Assembly: GCA_006226495.1 (NCBI GenBank)
Contig: SBGU01000041.1
Location: 20,439 to 84,438 of the forward strand
Origin: Alphaproteobacteria bacterium
Lineage (GTDB): Bacteria > Pseudomonadota > Alphaproteobacteria > Sphingomonadales > Kordiimonadaceae
Length of the DNA stretch: 64,000 nucleotides
Reading direction: 5' to 3'
Part shown: piece after piece, positions 25,251 to 34,756 of the stretch
Position numbering within the stretch: position 1 is the first letter of the stretch
Layout of the letters: the number at the start of each line of letters is the position of its first letter
Translations under genes and position numbers: made by a program
The notes under the pieces: model-generated
Seen by the model: the letters and a program-made list of their open reading frames with translations, nothing else
What the model was told of the DNA's origin: nothing
Database searches by the model: none

Positions 25251-25625
25251 ATGACTGACCATGAATGCATGTTGCCGATCGTTGAAACCGTGCTTGTCGA
25301 CCTGGTGCCGGTCGCGCGCGAAATCCGCAGCCGACCGGACTTTGACCACAGGCTTCGCCCCGCGGTCTACAGCCTGAACAAATATGGCCAGGCGCTTCTC
25401 TTGTATCGCGCCTCTGCCCATCCGTCGGACGAGCTGACCCGCACCATCTATGCCGATGGCCGCGCCAAGATCCTGCCGCTGATCGACGATCTGATGGAAG
25501 TGCCGGAAAACTGCCCGCACGCCGGTGTGATGCAGCTCAACAAACTGCATCATGACATGGAAATGCTGGTCACCATGCTGGGCTGCGGCATGCTGGAAGA
25601 CAGCCCGGCCATGGGCCACGCCTGA
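25251..25625 (+). CDS. Unknown 124-residue protein of the R-body regulon
   Basis: This is a soluble, mostly helical protein with conserved-looking His/Met/Cys residues near the end (LHHDMEMLVTMLGCGMLED) and no recognised domain. An AGGGGATTTTGCG ribosome site sets the start. It is tied to the reb/DNase II set only by its upstream TTCACA-N16-CGTC motif and position. It is the last gene of the block; ordinary chromosomal genes follow. Confidence 0.82.
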   Translation: MTDHECMLPIVETVLVDLVPVAREIRSRPDFDHRLRPAVYSLNKYGQALLLYRASAHPSDELTRTIYADGRAKILPLIDDLMEVPENCPHAGVMQLNKLHHDMEMLVTMLGCGMLEDSPAMGHA

Positions 25626-25646
25626 CCGGCCTGCCCGTGCCCCGGC

Positions 25647-26093
25647 CTATTCCGGGTCGCGCACGCGCTCGGTAATCCACCAGACATGGCCTTCAGGGTC
25701 GAGCGCGCCATAGCTGCGGTCGGTCCAGTATTCGGGGCCATAGTCATGGATTTCGGGTTCCGAGACGATGGTGGCCCCGGCCGCGCGTGCGGTCGCACAG
25801 TGCGCTTCGGCGTCATCGACATAGATCATCAGGGTCTGCGTGTTGCCACCGACCGTCTTTGGGCTGACCAGCGGCATGCCAAAGCGGGGCTCGGCGCCCT
25901 TGCGCTCGGTCGAGACCATGATCACGCCGTCGCCGTAGGTCAGTTCGCTATGCTGGATGCTGCCATCCTCGGCCTCGACCCTCAGCCGGACCTCGAAGCC
26001 GAAAGCCTTGCACAGCCAGTCGATCATGCCGGCGGCATCCTGATACATCACCGCGCTCGATATACGCGGCCAGCCTTCTGGTGTCGGTTTCAT
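25647..26093 (-). CDS. VOC (glyoxalase/PhnB-like) family protein
   Basis: The 148 residues fit the vicinal-oxygen-chelate fold of PhnB-like proteins: ISSAVMYQDAAGMIDWLCKAFGFEV at the start, then QTLMIYVDDAEAHCATARAAGA and DPEGHVWWITERV at the end. Such proteins are metal-dependent or binding proteins of varied function; the substrate cannot be predicted. AGGGGGAACAA supports the start. Confidence 0.9.
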   Translation of the reverse strand: MKPTPEGWPRISSAVMYQDAAGMIDWLCKAFGFEVRLRVEAEDGSIQHSELTYGDGVIMVSTERKGAEPRFGMPLVSPKTVGGNTQTLMIYVDDAEAHCATARAAGATIVSEPEIHDYGPEYWTDRSYGALDPEGHVWWITERVRDPE

Positions 26094-26376
26094 TTGTTCC
26101 CCCTGTCATGTCGCTGCGCCTGCATCCTTCGGGCAGGCACGGCCAAGACTACCACCCAGCAGACAGCGGGGCGAGCCATAGCTTGTACCGGGACCGTGCC
26201 AAACCCGGAAAGTCTATGTTTTCCGCATGGAACCAATGGCTTGCCCAGCGCCTCCCAACTGGCGCCTCTGTCGCCTCATCAATGCAGATTCCTGATATCA
26301 AAATGCAATAATATTCGTTTGTTATTTGGTGTGGGCCATGACTTCATCGGCGCCGTCAAAACGTGGGAGATCACAA

Positions 26377-26667
26377 ATGACTGCTACCAAATGGCTTGCC
26401 GCCACCGCGCTTGCCGCACTGAGCTGGGCCGCCGCCGCCGCTGGTGGCCTGACCGTCATCAACAATGACGCCACCGCCTATGTTCTGGTTGTCGAAGACT
26501 CGCAGGAAAAAAGCTGGGAAGTCTCCGTTGAACCCGGCGCAACGGTTTCGGGCATCTGCACCGACTGTTATGTCGCGATCAAGGGCCAGGACGACTTTGA
26601 ATATGCCGACGCCAACACGGTGCTGCATATCGTCGAAGGCAAACTGGTGATGGAAGGCCAGGAATAA
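26377..26667 (+). CDS. Small secreted protein
   Basis: The 96-residue protein has a clear signal peptide (MTATKWLAATALAALSWAAA, cleavage near residue 22) and a short beta-rich mature part with a CTDC pair (GICTDCYVAIKG) that could form a disulfide or bind metal. It ends with VEGKLVMEGQE. It resembles small periplasmic proteins of unknown role. GGGAGATCACAA precedes the ATG, and a terminator follows. Confidence 0.82.
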   Translation: MTATKWLAATALAALSWAAAAAGGLTVINNDATAYVLVVEDSQEKSWEVSVEPGATVSGICTDCYVAIKGQDDFEYADANTVLHIVEGKLVMEGQE

Positions 26668-26683
26668 CCCTGGTTTGAAGGCA

Positions 26684-26721
26684 GGGCCGGTGCCCGTTCC
26701 CCGGGGCCGGCCCGCTTTTTT
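26684..26721 (+). terminator. Rho-independent terminator of the small secreted protein gene
   Basis: GGGCCGG (26684-26690) and CCGGCCC (26707-26713) pair around a GC-rich loop and are followed by GCTTTTTT. It overlaps the end of the convergent dioxygenase gene. Confidence 0.75.
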
Positions 26722-27415
26722 ACCGGAAGGCGGGGCCGTGCAGCCAGGCCACCAGTGAATAGCGCACGCCGCTTTGCACCGGGCTCACCCGGTGCGGCAT
26801 GAAGCTGGGGAAGGCAATGCCCGCGCCCTGCAGGGCGGGCTGGATGGCGGGTGTGCCGTCGCCATTCACGTCCAGAGTGCCGCCGGTATAGGCCATCGGG
26901 TCGCTCAGTTGCACGATCAGGGTCAGCTTGCGGCTGCGCGCCGTGCCATGGCCGCCAATATCCACATGCCAGTCGTAGAAATCGCCGTCTGTGGCGGCAT
27001 CTGTCGGCGCGTCATAACGCAGCAGATGATAGCCTTCCTCGAACCCGTCAATATCGAACCGGAAGGCATTCCGGCACACGGCGGCGGCAAAACCGGCAAG
27101 CCGGGCGCTCAGCCAGGGGGCATCGGCATCATCGATCCACAGGCCGGACGACGAGCGGATACCGGCTTCGGCCATACCGCCCGTAAGCCGGCTGCGTGCC
27201 GGACCGCGTTCTTCAAACAGGGCAATAAGCGCCTGGCAGTCCGCCGCTGAAAACAATGCCGGCATGATGAAGGGCGACAGGGCAAGAACAGGTTCGACCG
27301 GCGCCGCAAAAGCCGGGGCCGGGTCCTGAACAAGGGCCAGATCGGGTATTGGATCGGAAAACTGTGCCGTCGCTACCGGGTCGGTGGCCGCCATATCTGG
27401 CGACAAGCCGGTCAT
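26720..27415 (-). CDS. PKHD-type 2OG-Fe(II) dioxygenase
   Basis: The 231-residue protein has an 80-residue hydrophobic/Pro N-terminal part and then a PKHD-like hydroxylase domain. It shows DWHVDIGG with the HxD iron ligands, GGTLDVNGDG, and PHRVSPVQSGVRYSLVAW with the distal His and the Arg for 2-oxoglutarate. It probably hydroxylates a protein or small molecule. The stop codon of the preceding small gene overlaps its start (TGATG), so the two are translationally coupled. Confidence 0.88.
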   Translation of the reverse strand: MTGLSPDMAATDPVATAQFSDPIPDLALVQDPAPAFAAPVEPVLALSPFIMPALFSAADCQALIALFEERGPARSRLTGGMAEAGIRSSSGLWIDDADAPWLSARLAGFAAAVCRNAFRFDIDGFEEGYHLLRYDAPTDAATDGDFYDWHVDIGGHGTARSRKLTLIVQLSDPMAYTGGTLDVNGDGTPAIQPALQGAGIAFPSFMPHRVSPVQSGVRYSLVAWLHGPAFR

Positions 27416-27621
27416 CAAAGCTGACCGAGCTCCAGGTCGAATTCGTCACACAGTTCAAGCACGTCGGCAACCGACACGCCAAATTCGCGGGCGATCTGTT
27501 CCGGGCTCAGGCCGCTGTTGAGCGCGGCGCCCAGCACCACCTCGTTCACCGGCCAGCGCGGCTGGAACAGGTGTTCAGTATCAATACTCAGAACGGCAGG
27601 TTGCTGCGCAAAGCTACCCAT
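27415..27621 (-). CDS. Small helix-turn-helix-like protein coupled to the dioxygenase
   Basis: The 68-residue protein has AALNSGLSPEQIAREFGVSV followed by ADVLELCDEF, which reads as a helix-turn-helix. The start is uncertain: the ATG at 27621 has GGAG at 9 bases, and another ATG lies 2 codons earlier. Its tight coupling to the dioxygenase suggests that it is either a substrate or peptide partner, or its regulator. Confidence 0.7.
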   Translation of the reverse strand: MGSFAQQPAVLSIDTEHLFQPRWPVNEVVLGAALNSGLSPEQIAREFGVSVADVLELCDEFDLELGQL

Positions 27622-27896
27622 GGTCATGGTCTCCAAAAGGTCGCAAGGGCGACCGGGTGCACTGTAATGCGCTTGTGCCTTGTATTTGGAAAGCGAAGAA
27701 AAACGATATTTTATATTCGAAACACAGATAGATTACAGCCCGATGCAAATTCCGGAACCACCACAGGCGCTTGCCCTGCCCGCCGCGGTGCGGGCGACCG
27801 TGCGGACCGGGGCACGGGCGACAGCGTTAGGGCTTGCACTCCGGCATTTTTATGCTAGAAAACCGCCAGCGGCGCGCATGCGCCCGTCCAGCCAGT

Positions 27897-27972
27897 GCCG
27901 GCATAGCTCAGTTGGTAGAGCAGTTGATTTGTAATCATCAGGCCGCGGGTTCGATTCCTGCTGCCGGCACCA
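27897..27972 (+). tRNA. tRNA-Thr (anticodon TGT)
   Basis: A full cloverleaf is visible: acceptor GCCGGCA/TGCCGGC, D-stem GCTC/GAGC, anticodon loop TTTGTAA (TGT, reads ACA), T-loop TTCGATT, and encoded CCA at 27970-27972. The anticodon stem GTTGA/TCATC has one T-T mismatch at its second pair. It is a lone tRNA with no rRNA nearby. Confidence 0.95.
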
Positions 27973-28345
27973 TTTTTCCCCTGATGAAGATATATTTCGA
28001 TTCGTTTTTTGGGCCGCACCTTATGGTGTTGCCTGAACACCGGACCATAAGCCCTGACAATCGTTGAAACAAATGCATCAGGCACCATCAGGGCCAACGT
28101 GTGTACGCGCCTGGGCAGCTATAATTCGGTCGCGCAAAGGCCAGTGCTCGCACTCGTATGGCTACCCCCATCCCCTTTCCAGCGCACAAGATAGTTTCAC
28201 CTGCAACCACGCGCTGGCAACTTTATTCCGCGTTCGTGCTTTATTCGCCACAAGCCCGGGATTCCGCTAAAAATTGAAGCAAATTTTAACGGTTTGACCT
28301 TAACAGTGACACCGGGCGCGCGTACATGCACGCCCAGTGTTCGGT
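27973..28345. other. Intergenic region between tRNA-Thr and the PAS gene
   Basis: This 373-base gap contains no convincing gene. An imperfect inverted repeat (CCGCTAAAAATT with AATTTTAACGG, 28266-28294) lies about 50 bases before the PAS gene and could be its operator or promoter area. Otherwise I see nothing in it. Confidence 0.4.
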
Positions 28346-28912
28346 ATGATTGACCGATTGGTCAGGTTCAGGTTGGATATTATTGTGTTACCAGGTGCGC
28401 GTATCATCAGCGACCTGCTTGGCCTTCACAGCGCTGATGTTGCGCCGGCCCTGCAGGTAAGTTATCCCCCCTTCGACCCGCAAGCCGTCAGAGAACCGCT
28501 CCTCAAGGAGCTGCTCTCCTTCTGGCTCGCGCGCAGGGACAATCGTGGTGCGTTGCCGGCCCGGGCCGATATCCGCCCGGCTGCCATCAAGAACCTGTTG
28601 CCCTGCATCGCCATCGCCGACGTGATCGATGCCGGCCGCGATTTCCAGTTCCGGCTGTTCGGCACCCGTATCGTGGATGATGCCGGCATCGACCTGACCG
28701 GCAAAAGCTGGGACGATGCCCCTGAGGCCGAAGACGTGATCGCGCGGTCGCGCCATCTGGTGAAAACAGGCGAACCTTATTTCGTGAGCGAAATCAAGGC
28801 CCTGTGGTCGCCCCGCAGCTACAAGTCCTACCAGTCACTGGCCCTGCCGCTGGCGAAGGACGGCAAAAATGTCGACATGATCCTGTATGGCGTGGTGTTC
28901 GGCTGCGCCTGA
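28346..28912 (+). CDS. PAS-domain (PAS_5 type) protein
   Basis: The 188-residue protein resembles the alphaproteobacterial PAS_5 family: LLKELLSFWLARRDNRGALP, RADIRPAAIKNLLPCIAIAD and FQFRLFGTRIVDDAGIDLTG are typical, and the end is a hydrophobic strand. The family is of unknown role, probably a sensory or ligand-binding single domain. The start is unclear; I use the ATG at 28346, and a GTG lies 3 codons upstream. The cysteine and ligand set give no hint of a cofactor. Confidence 0.85.
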   Translation: MIDRLVRFRLDIIVLPGARIISDLLGLHSADVAPALQVSYPPFDPQAVREPLLKELLSFWLARRDNRGALPARADIRPAAIKNLLPCIAIADVIDAGRDFQFRLFGTRIVDDAGIDLTGKSWDDAPEAEDVIARSRHLVKTGEPYFVSEIKALWSPRSYKSYQSLALPLAKDGKNVDMILYGVVFGCA

Positions 28913-28934
28913 GCGCAGCCCCCAAAACTTTAGC

Positions 28935-31565
28935 CTAGTCCGCCAGGTTGGGCCGGAGCCAACGTTCCGCCTGTTCAAGGCTGACACCCCGGCGCTCGGC
29001 ATAGTCCTCAAGCTGGTCGCGACCGATCTTGCCGACACCAAAATAATGCGCTTCCGGATGGCTGAAATAGAAGCCTGACACCGCCGCCGTCGGCACCATG
29101 GCAAAGCTGTCGGTGAGGATGATGCCCGCGCGTTCCGTGGCATCCAACAGCCGGAACAGGTCGGCCTTGGCCGAATGGTCCGGGCATGCGGGATAACCCG
29201 GTGCAGGCCGGATGCCGGCATAACGTTCCTTGATCAGCTCCTCGTTCGACAGCCTCTCGTCGGGTGCATAGGCCCAGAATTCGGTGCGCACCCGTTCGTG
29301 CAGCCGTTCGGCGAAGGCTTCGGCCAGCCGGTCGGCCAGTGCCTTCAGGAGAATGTCGTTATAGTCGTCGCCTGCGGCCTTGAAGCGGGCCAGGTGTTCT
29401 TCGATGCCGTGGCCTGCGGTGACGGCAAAACCACCCAGCCAGTCGGGCTTTTCACCCGCAGGGGCCATGAAGTCGGACAGGCAGTCGTTGGCCCTGCCCT
29501 CGCGCTTTTCGACCTGCTGGCGGAGAAACGGGAAACGCGCGATCACATCCGAGCGGTTGTCGCCGTCATAGAGCACGACATCGTCGCCGTCCGCGTTCGC
29601 GGGCCAGAAGCCGAGCACACCGCGTGCGGTGAGCCATTTTTCATCGACAATCTGTTTCAGCATGGCCTGCGCATCGGCAAACAGGCTGCGCGCACTTTCG
29701 CCCACCACCGCGTCCTCAAGGATGGCCGGGTAATTGCCCGCCAGTTCCCAGGTGCGGAAGAAAGGGGTCCAGTCGATACGGTCGACCAGCTCGTCCAGCG
29801 GATAGTCCTCGAACACCTTCGCCCCCGTGAAGGCGGGCCGCACCGGCGTGTGCGAGGCATAGTCCATGTCGGGCCTGTTCGCGCGCGCATCCGCAAGGCT
29901 GACCAGGCGGTTGGCCTTCGGGTTCGCGAGGCGCTTGCGGAGGATATCGGCATATTCCTCCTTGGTGGTCTTGATGAATTTCTCGCGCAGTTCGGTCGAG
30001 ACCAGCGTGCTGGCCACACCCACCGCGCGGGAGGCATCGAGCACATGGGTCACGGGGCCCGAATATTCCGGCGCGATCTTGACCGCCGTATGCACACGGC
30101 TGGTGGTCGCCCCGCCGATCAGGAGCGGGGTTTCAAGGCCCAGGCGTTCCATTTCGGCGGCGACCGTAACCATTTCGTCCAAAGACGGGGTAATAAGGCC
30201 CGACAGGCCGATCATGTCGGCTTCATGGTCGTTGGCGGCCTTCAGGATATCGGCCCAGGGCACCATCACACCCAGGTCTATAACCTCGAAATTGTTGCAC
30301 TGGAGCACGACCCCCACGATGTTCTTGCCGATATCGTGTACATCGCCCTTCACGGTCGCCATGACAATCTTGCCCTTGGCCCTGGCGCCTTCTTCCTTTT
30401 CGGCTTCGATATAGGGTTGCAGGTAGGCCACGGCCTGTTTCATCACACGCGCGGATTTCACCACCTGCGGCAGGAACATTTCGCCGGCGCCGAACAGGTC
30501 GCCCACCACATTCATGCCGTCCATCAAGGGGCCTTCGATCACCTGGATCGGGCGGTCGAACAGGTGCCGCGCTTCTTCGGTGTCAGCTTCGATATAATCA
30601 TTGATGCCCTTGACGAGCGCATGTTCGATACGCTTCGCGACTGGCAGTTCGCGCCAGCCCAGGTCCTCCTTGCGCACCTGCCCGGCCTGGCCCTTGTAGC
30701 GGTCGGCGATCTCGAGCAGGCGGTCGGTCGCGTCCGGACGCCGGTTCAGGATCACATCCTCGACCCGTTCGCGCAGGTCGGGTTCGATGTCGGAATAGAC
30801 CGCCAGTTGGCCCGCGTTCACGATACCCATGTCCATGCCGGCGCGGATGGCATGATACAGGAACACGCTGTGCATGGCCTCGCGCACCCGGTCGTTGCCG
30901 CGGAAGCTGAAGCTGATGTTCGACACCCCGCCCGACACTTTGGCATACGGCAGGTGGGTCTTGATCAGGCGCGTGGCCTCGATGAAATCGACACCATAAT
31001 TGTCATGTTCCTCAATGCCCGTGGCGACCGCGAAGATGTTGGGGTCGAAGATAATGTCTTCGGGCGGGAAACCGACCTCGTTCACCAGGATATCGTAGCT
31101 TTTGGCGCAGATATCATATTTGCGCTGCACCGTGTCGGCCTGGCCCTTTTCGTCGAACGCCATCACCACCACGGCGGCGCCATACCGCAGGATGCGCCGC
31201 GCGGCGGCCTTGAAGGGTTCAACCCCCTCCTTCATGCTGATGGAATTGACCACCGCCTTGCCCTGCACACATTTGAGGCCGGTCTCGATGACTTCCCATT
31301 TGGAACTGTCGATCATCACCGGCACGCGCGAAATGTCGGGTTCCGCCGCGATCAGCTTCAGGAATTTATCCATGGCTTCCACCGCGTCCAGCATCGCATC
31401 GTCCATATTGATGTCGATGATCTGGGCGCCGCCTTCCACCTGATGGCGGGCGATGGCGACGGCTTCATCATACTTGTCCTCGAAGATCAGCTTCTTGAAC
31501 TTGGCGGAGCCGGCGACGTTGGTGCGTTCGCCGACGTTGATGAACTGGGCGGTGGGTTTACTCAT
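28935..31565 (-). CDS. metH: Methionine synthase, folate/B12/activation part (MetH C-terminal subunit)
   Basis: The 876 residues hold the pterin-binding domain ([15 protein letters not shown] at the start), the cobalamin cap and the B12-binding domain. The latter has the DVHDIG motif, whose His is the cobalt ligand, with [11 protein letters not shown]. The C-terminal AdoMet activation domain has [12 protein letters not shown]. The homocysteine domain is a separate gene just upstream (5-base gap). Together they transfer methyl from methyl-tetrahydrofolate to homocysteine. Split MetH is common in alphaproteobacteria. Confidence 0.96.
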   Translation of the reverse strand: MSKPTAQFINVGERTNVAGSAKFKKLIFEDKYDEAVAIARHQVEGGAQIIDINMDDAMLDAVEAMDKFLKLIAAEPDISRVPVMIDSSKWEVIETGLKCVQGKAVVNSISMKEGVEPFKAAARRILRYGAAVVVMAFDEKGQADTVQRKYDICAKSYDILVNEVGFPPEDIIFDPNIFAVATGIEEHDNYGVDFIEATRLIKTHLPYAKVSGGVSNISFSFRGNDRVREAMHSVFLYHAIRAGMDMGIVNAGQLAVYSDIEPDLRERVEDVILNRRPDATDRLLEIADRYKGQAGQVRKEDLGWRELPVAKRIEHALVKGINDYIEADTEEARHLFDRPIQVIEGPLMDGMNVVGDLFGAGEMFLPQVVKSARVMKQAVAYLQPYIEAEKEEGARAKGKIVMATVKGDVHDIGKNIVGVVLQCNNFEVIDLGVMVPWADILKAANDHEADMIGLSGLITPSLDEMVTVAAEMERLGLETPLLIGGATTSRVHTAVKIAPEYSGPVTHVLDASRAVGVASTLVSTELREKFIKTTKEEYADILRKRLANPKANRLVSLADARANRPDMDYASHTPVRPAFTGAKVFEDYPLDELVDRIDWTPFFRTWELAGNYPAILEDAVVGESARSLFADAQAMLKQIVDEKWLTARGVLGFWPANADGDDVVLYDGDNRSDVIARFPFLRQQVEKREGRANDCLSDFMAPAGEKPDWLGGFAVTAGHGIEEHLARFKAAGDDYNDILLKALADRLAEAFAERLHERVRTEFWAYAPDERLSNEELIKERYAGIRPAPGYPACPDHSAKADLFRLLDATERAGIILTDSFAMVPTAAVSGFYFSHPEAHYFGVGKIGRDQLEDYAERRGVSLEQAERWLRPNLAD

Positions 31566-31570
31566 GTCTC

Positions 31571-32641
31571 TTACTCTGCAGCCGCATTGATGATGGTGAT
31601 GGGGTCGATGCCAGACAGGCGCATGGCCGGGGTCCGGGCCTTGACCTTGCGGGGCGCAATGCCTTCAACCGCGCGGGCAATGGCGCCGATATGTTCGGGC
31701 GTGGTGCCGCAACAGCCACCAACGATGTTCAACAGCCCCTCTTCCGCCCATTTTTTCAGGTGCCCGGCGGTGATTTCCGGCGTTTCGTCATATTCACCCA
31801 TTTCGTTCGGCAGGCCGGCGTTCGGATAGATGGCGATGCGGGTATCGGCCGCTGCGGCCAGCGCAATCGCGTGCGGGCGCAAATGGTCGGCCCCGAAGGC
31901 GCAATTCAGGCCCACAGTGAAGGGCTTGGCATGGCGGACCGAATACCAGAAGGCTTCGACCGTCTGGCCGCTGAGATTGCGGCCCGACATGTCGGTAACC
32001 GTGCAGGACAGCATGATCGGCAGGCGCACGCCCAGTTTCTCGAACGCTTCCTCAGTCGCAAAAATCGCGGCCTTGGCGTTCAGGGTGTCGAACACGGTTT
32101 CGATGAGGATGATATCCACGCCACCCTCGATCAGGCCTTCGACCTGTTCCTGGTAGGCTTCAACTACCTGGTCGAACGTCACTTCGCGGAAACCCGGGTT
32201 GTTCACATCCGGCGAGATCGACAGCGTCTTGTTGGTGGGACCGATGGAGCCGGCGACAAAACGCGGTTTGTCCGGCGTCTTTGCGGTCCATTCATCGGCC
32301 ACCCGGCGGGCCAGGCGCGCGCCTTCGACATTGATCTCGCGCGCCAGCGGCTGCATGTCATAATCCGCCAGCGAGATTTGCGTGCCGTTGAAGGTGTTGG
32401 TCTCGATAATGTCAGCCCCGGCCTCAAGGAACGCCGAATGGATATCGGCAATCACATCCGGGCGGGTCAGGACCAGAAGGTCGTTGTTGCCCTTGAGGTC
32501 CGATGGCCAGTCCCTGAAACGTTCGCCTCGGAAGTCGGCTTCCGTCAGCTTGCGTTTCTGGATCATGGTGCCCATGGCGCCGTCCATCACCAGGATGCGC
32601 TTTTCAGCCAGTTCAAGCAGTTGTTTCGAACGGTCGGTCAT
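31571..32641 (-). CDS. metH: Methionine synthase, homocysteine-binding subunit
   Basis: The 356-residue homocysteine S-methyltransferase domain of MetH stands alone here. The zinc-binding cysteines are visible in [10 protein letters not shown] and [12 protein letters not shown], and the N-terminus has [13 protein letters not shown]. It needs the product of the next gene to act. It starts 3 bases after metF ends, inside the metF operon. Confidence 0.95.
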   Translation of the reverse strand: MTDRSKQLLELAEKRILVMDGAMGTMIQKRKLTEADFRGERFRDWPSDLKGNNDLLVLTRPDVIADIHSAFLEAGADIIETNTFNGTQISLADYDMQPLAREINVEGARLARRVADEWTAKTPDKPRFVAGSIGPTNKTLSISPDVNNPGFREVTFDQVVEAYQEQVEGLIEGGVDIILIETVFDTLNAKAAIFATEEAFEKLGVRLPIMLSCTVTDMSGRNLSGQTVEAFWYSVRHAKPFTVGLNCAFGADHLRPHAIALAAAADTRIAIYPNAGLPNEMGEYDETPEITAGHLKKWAEEGLLNIVGGCCGTTPEHIGAIARAVEGIAPRKVKARTPAMRLSGIDPITIINAAAE

Positions 32642-32644
32642 GGT

Positions 32645-33577
32645 TCAGGCCTCCTTCGCGATCGGCTGCGCCGGCGCCCGGTGCCCCAGCATGTGGCAGA
32701 TGGCAAAGGTCAGCTCGGCCCGGTTCAGGGTATAGAAATGGAAATCGCGCACACCGCCGGCATAAAGCTGGCGGCACATTTCGCTGGCGACCGATGCCGC
32801 CACCAGCATGCGGGTCTGCGGCCTGTCGTCCAGCCCTTCGAACATCTCGCCCATCCATTGGGGCACTGCGGCACCACAGGTGGCCGCGAAGGATTTGAGC
32901 GTAGTGAAATTGGTCACCGGCAGGATGCCGGGCACGATCGGCACATCGATGCCGTAGGACTGCGCATGATCGAGGAAACGGAAATAGGTGTCGGGGTCGA
33001 AGAAAAACTGGGTGATGGCCCGATTGGCACCCGCGTCGATCTTGCGCTTCAGGTTGTCGAGGTCCGCCGCCAGCGTGCCACTGTCCGGGTGCAGTTCCGG
33101 GTATGCCGCGACAGAGATATCGAAATCGGCAATGCCACGCACGCCGGCCACCAGGTCTGCGGCATTCTTGTACCCTTCTGGGTGCGGGCTATAGCCGCCC
33201 GCGCCTTCCGGCGCATCGCCCCGAAGCGCCACCAGATGGCGCACGCCGGCGGCATGATAGTCGCGCACCACTGCGTTCACCTCGTCCTTCGAGGCCCCGA
33301 CACAGGTCAGGTGCGCCGCCGGGCGCAGGCTGGTTTCGTCGAGAATACGTTTCACAGTCTTATGGGTGCGTTCGCGCGTCGACCCGCCGGCACCATAGGT
33401 GACCGACACGAAGCTCGGGTTCAGTTCCTCAAGCGTCTTGATCGACGCCCACAGGGTTTCTTCCATCTTCGGGGTCTTGGGCGGAAAAAATTCGAACGAC
33501 ACATTGACGTCCTTCACCGGCTCGGCGAACAGCGAACCGCTGCTGCGGCGACCGATGGTATCCACAAGACGAACCAT
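32645..33577 (-). CDS. metF: Methylenetetrahydrofolate reductase
   Basis: The 310-residue flavoprotein reduces 5,10-methylene- to 5-methyl-tetrahydrofolate, feeding MetH. VSFEFFPPKTPKMEETLW, SVTYGAGGSTRERT and TQFFFDPDTYFRFLD match the family. GGAG lies 8 bases before the start. It lies 5 bases after the regulator gene, so regulator-metF-metH(N)-metH(C) is one operon. Confidence 0.96.
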   Translation of the reverse strand: MVRLVDTIGRRSSGSLFAEPVKDVNVSFEFFPPKTPKMEETLWASIKTLEELNPSFVSVTYGAGGSTRERTHKTVKRILDETSLRPAAHLTCVGASKDEVNAVVRDYHAAGVRHLVALRGDAPEGAGGYSPHPEGYKNAADLVAGVRGIADFDISVAAYPELHPDSGTLAADLDNLKRKIDAGANRAITQFFFDPDTYFRFLDHAQSYGIDVPIVPGILPVTNFTTLKSFAATCGAAVPQWMGEMFEGLDDRPQTRMLVAASVASEMCRQLYAGGVRDFHFYTLNRAELTFAICHMLGHRAPAQPIAKEA

Positions 33578-33582
33578 GATGT

Positions 33583-34524
33583 TTACTCCTTCACGGTGGC
33601 GGGCTTTTCGAACCGCCAGATGGTAACCCCGAGCTTGCCGCCGTCCAGATGCCGGATCGTGGCGTCATCAAGCCCTGCATTCTTGCCCCATTGGGCCACT
33701 TCTTCATCGGCGAAGCCCAGGCGGCGGTGCGCCTGTTCCTCGCGCAGGAATTCTTCGCCGTGCGGCGCAAAATCGGCAATCAGCAACTGGCCTGCGGGTG
33801 CCAGCACACGGGCGGCCTCGCGGATCGCGGCTGCGGGCTCGTCCGCGAAATGCAGCACCTGATGAAACAGCACCAGGTCCTGGCTGCCGCCCGGCAGGCC
33901 CAGGTTATACATGTCGCCCTGGCGTACCTGGCAGTTCTGCAGGTCAGCCGCCGCAAGATTGCCGCGCGCCACCGACAGCATCTCGCGCGAGACATCGATG
34001 CCCAGCGCCTGTTCGGACAGCGGAGCGAACACCTCAAGCATGCGGCCCGTGCCGGTGCCGATGTCCAGCATGCGGCCAATCGGCTTGCCGCCCTGCAGGT
34101 CCAGAAGCGCCGCTTCCACCTGCGCCTCTGCCACATAAAGCGAGCGGATCTTGTCCCACTCCGCCGCGTTCGCACGAAAATAACGCTCTGCCTTCTGCAC
34201 CCGTTCGGCCCGGATATCGGCCAAAACGGCCAGATCAGCCTGAAAATCGGAATCATCCTCGGGAATAAGGGGCAGCAATGCGTCATTGACCGCGAGACCA
34301 AGGCCCGCGTCCGCGAGGCGGTAAAATACCACCGTGCCTTCCTGGAACCGGTCCAGAAGCCCGGCTTCGCCCATCAGCTTCAGGTGCCGCGACACACGCG
34401 GCTGGCTCTGGTCCAGGATGCGCACAAGGTCGCCAACTGTCAGCTCGCCCTTGGCCAGAAGCGCCAAGATGCGGAGCCGGGTCGTTTCGCTTGCAGCCCT
34501 GAGCGCGGCCAACAATTGTTCCAT
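33583..34524 (-). CDS. ArsR-family regulator fused to a SAM-dependent methyltransferase (SahR-like)
   Basis: The first 90 residues are an ArsR winged helix (ILALLAKGELTVGDLVRILD, QSQPRVSRHLKLMGEAGLLD) and the rest is a class I methyltransferase-like domain (GRMLDIGTGTGRMLEVFAPL). This fusion next to metF/metH is the layout of SahR, which senses S-adenosylhomocysteine and represses methionine-cycle genes. I start at 34524 (GAGAAGG upstream); a Met 9 codons earlier is possible. A perfect ATAAAGA/TCTTTAT palindrome lies 30 bases upstream, so autoregulation of the whole operon is likely. Confidence 0.9.
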   Translation of the reverse strand: MEQLLAALRAASETTRLRILALLAKGELTVGDLVRILDQSQPRVSRHLKLMGEAGLLDRFQEGTVVFYRLADAGLGLAVNDALLPLIPEDDSDFQADLAVLADIRAERVQKAERYFRANAAEWDKIRSLYVAEAQVEAALLDLQGGKPIGRMLDIGTGTGRMLEVFAPLSEQALGIDVSREMLSVARGNLAAADLQNCQVRQGDMYNLGLPGGSQDLVLFHQVLHFADEPAAAIREAARVLAPAGQLLIADFAPHGEEFLREEQAHRRLGFADEEVAQWGKNAGLDDATIRHLDGGKLGVTIWRFEKPATVKE

Positions 34525-34555
34525 GGATGCCTTCTCTCTTGAGGTGTCCATGAAT

Positions 34556-34571
34556 ATAAAGATTTCTTTAT
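34556..34571. promoter_or_regulatory. Palindromic operator of the methionine operon regulator
   Basis: ATAAAGA-TT-TCTTTAT is a perfect palindrome between the divergent regulator and mlaA genes. It is of the size and sequence type bound by ArsR-family methionine regulators. Confidence 0.7.
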
Positions 34572-34756
34572 GTTTGTAAAGCGAGGATTTTCTAACCGTC
34601 CCGCATGGCTTTTCTTATCATGAATGCCGCCATATGGACAAAATATTGCTGTTTTTTGCTGCTGCTATCTTGCGCTTGGGCGCACTCAGCCCCAAATTCA
34701 TCAAACGTTTGCCAAAAATAGATTGATACGGCGCCCAAGCGCCGACAGAGGATAGT

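Noticed and set aside
28262..28345. A longer start for the PAS gene or a small gene before it
   Set aside because: No ribosome site and no coding-like composition in the stretch.
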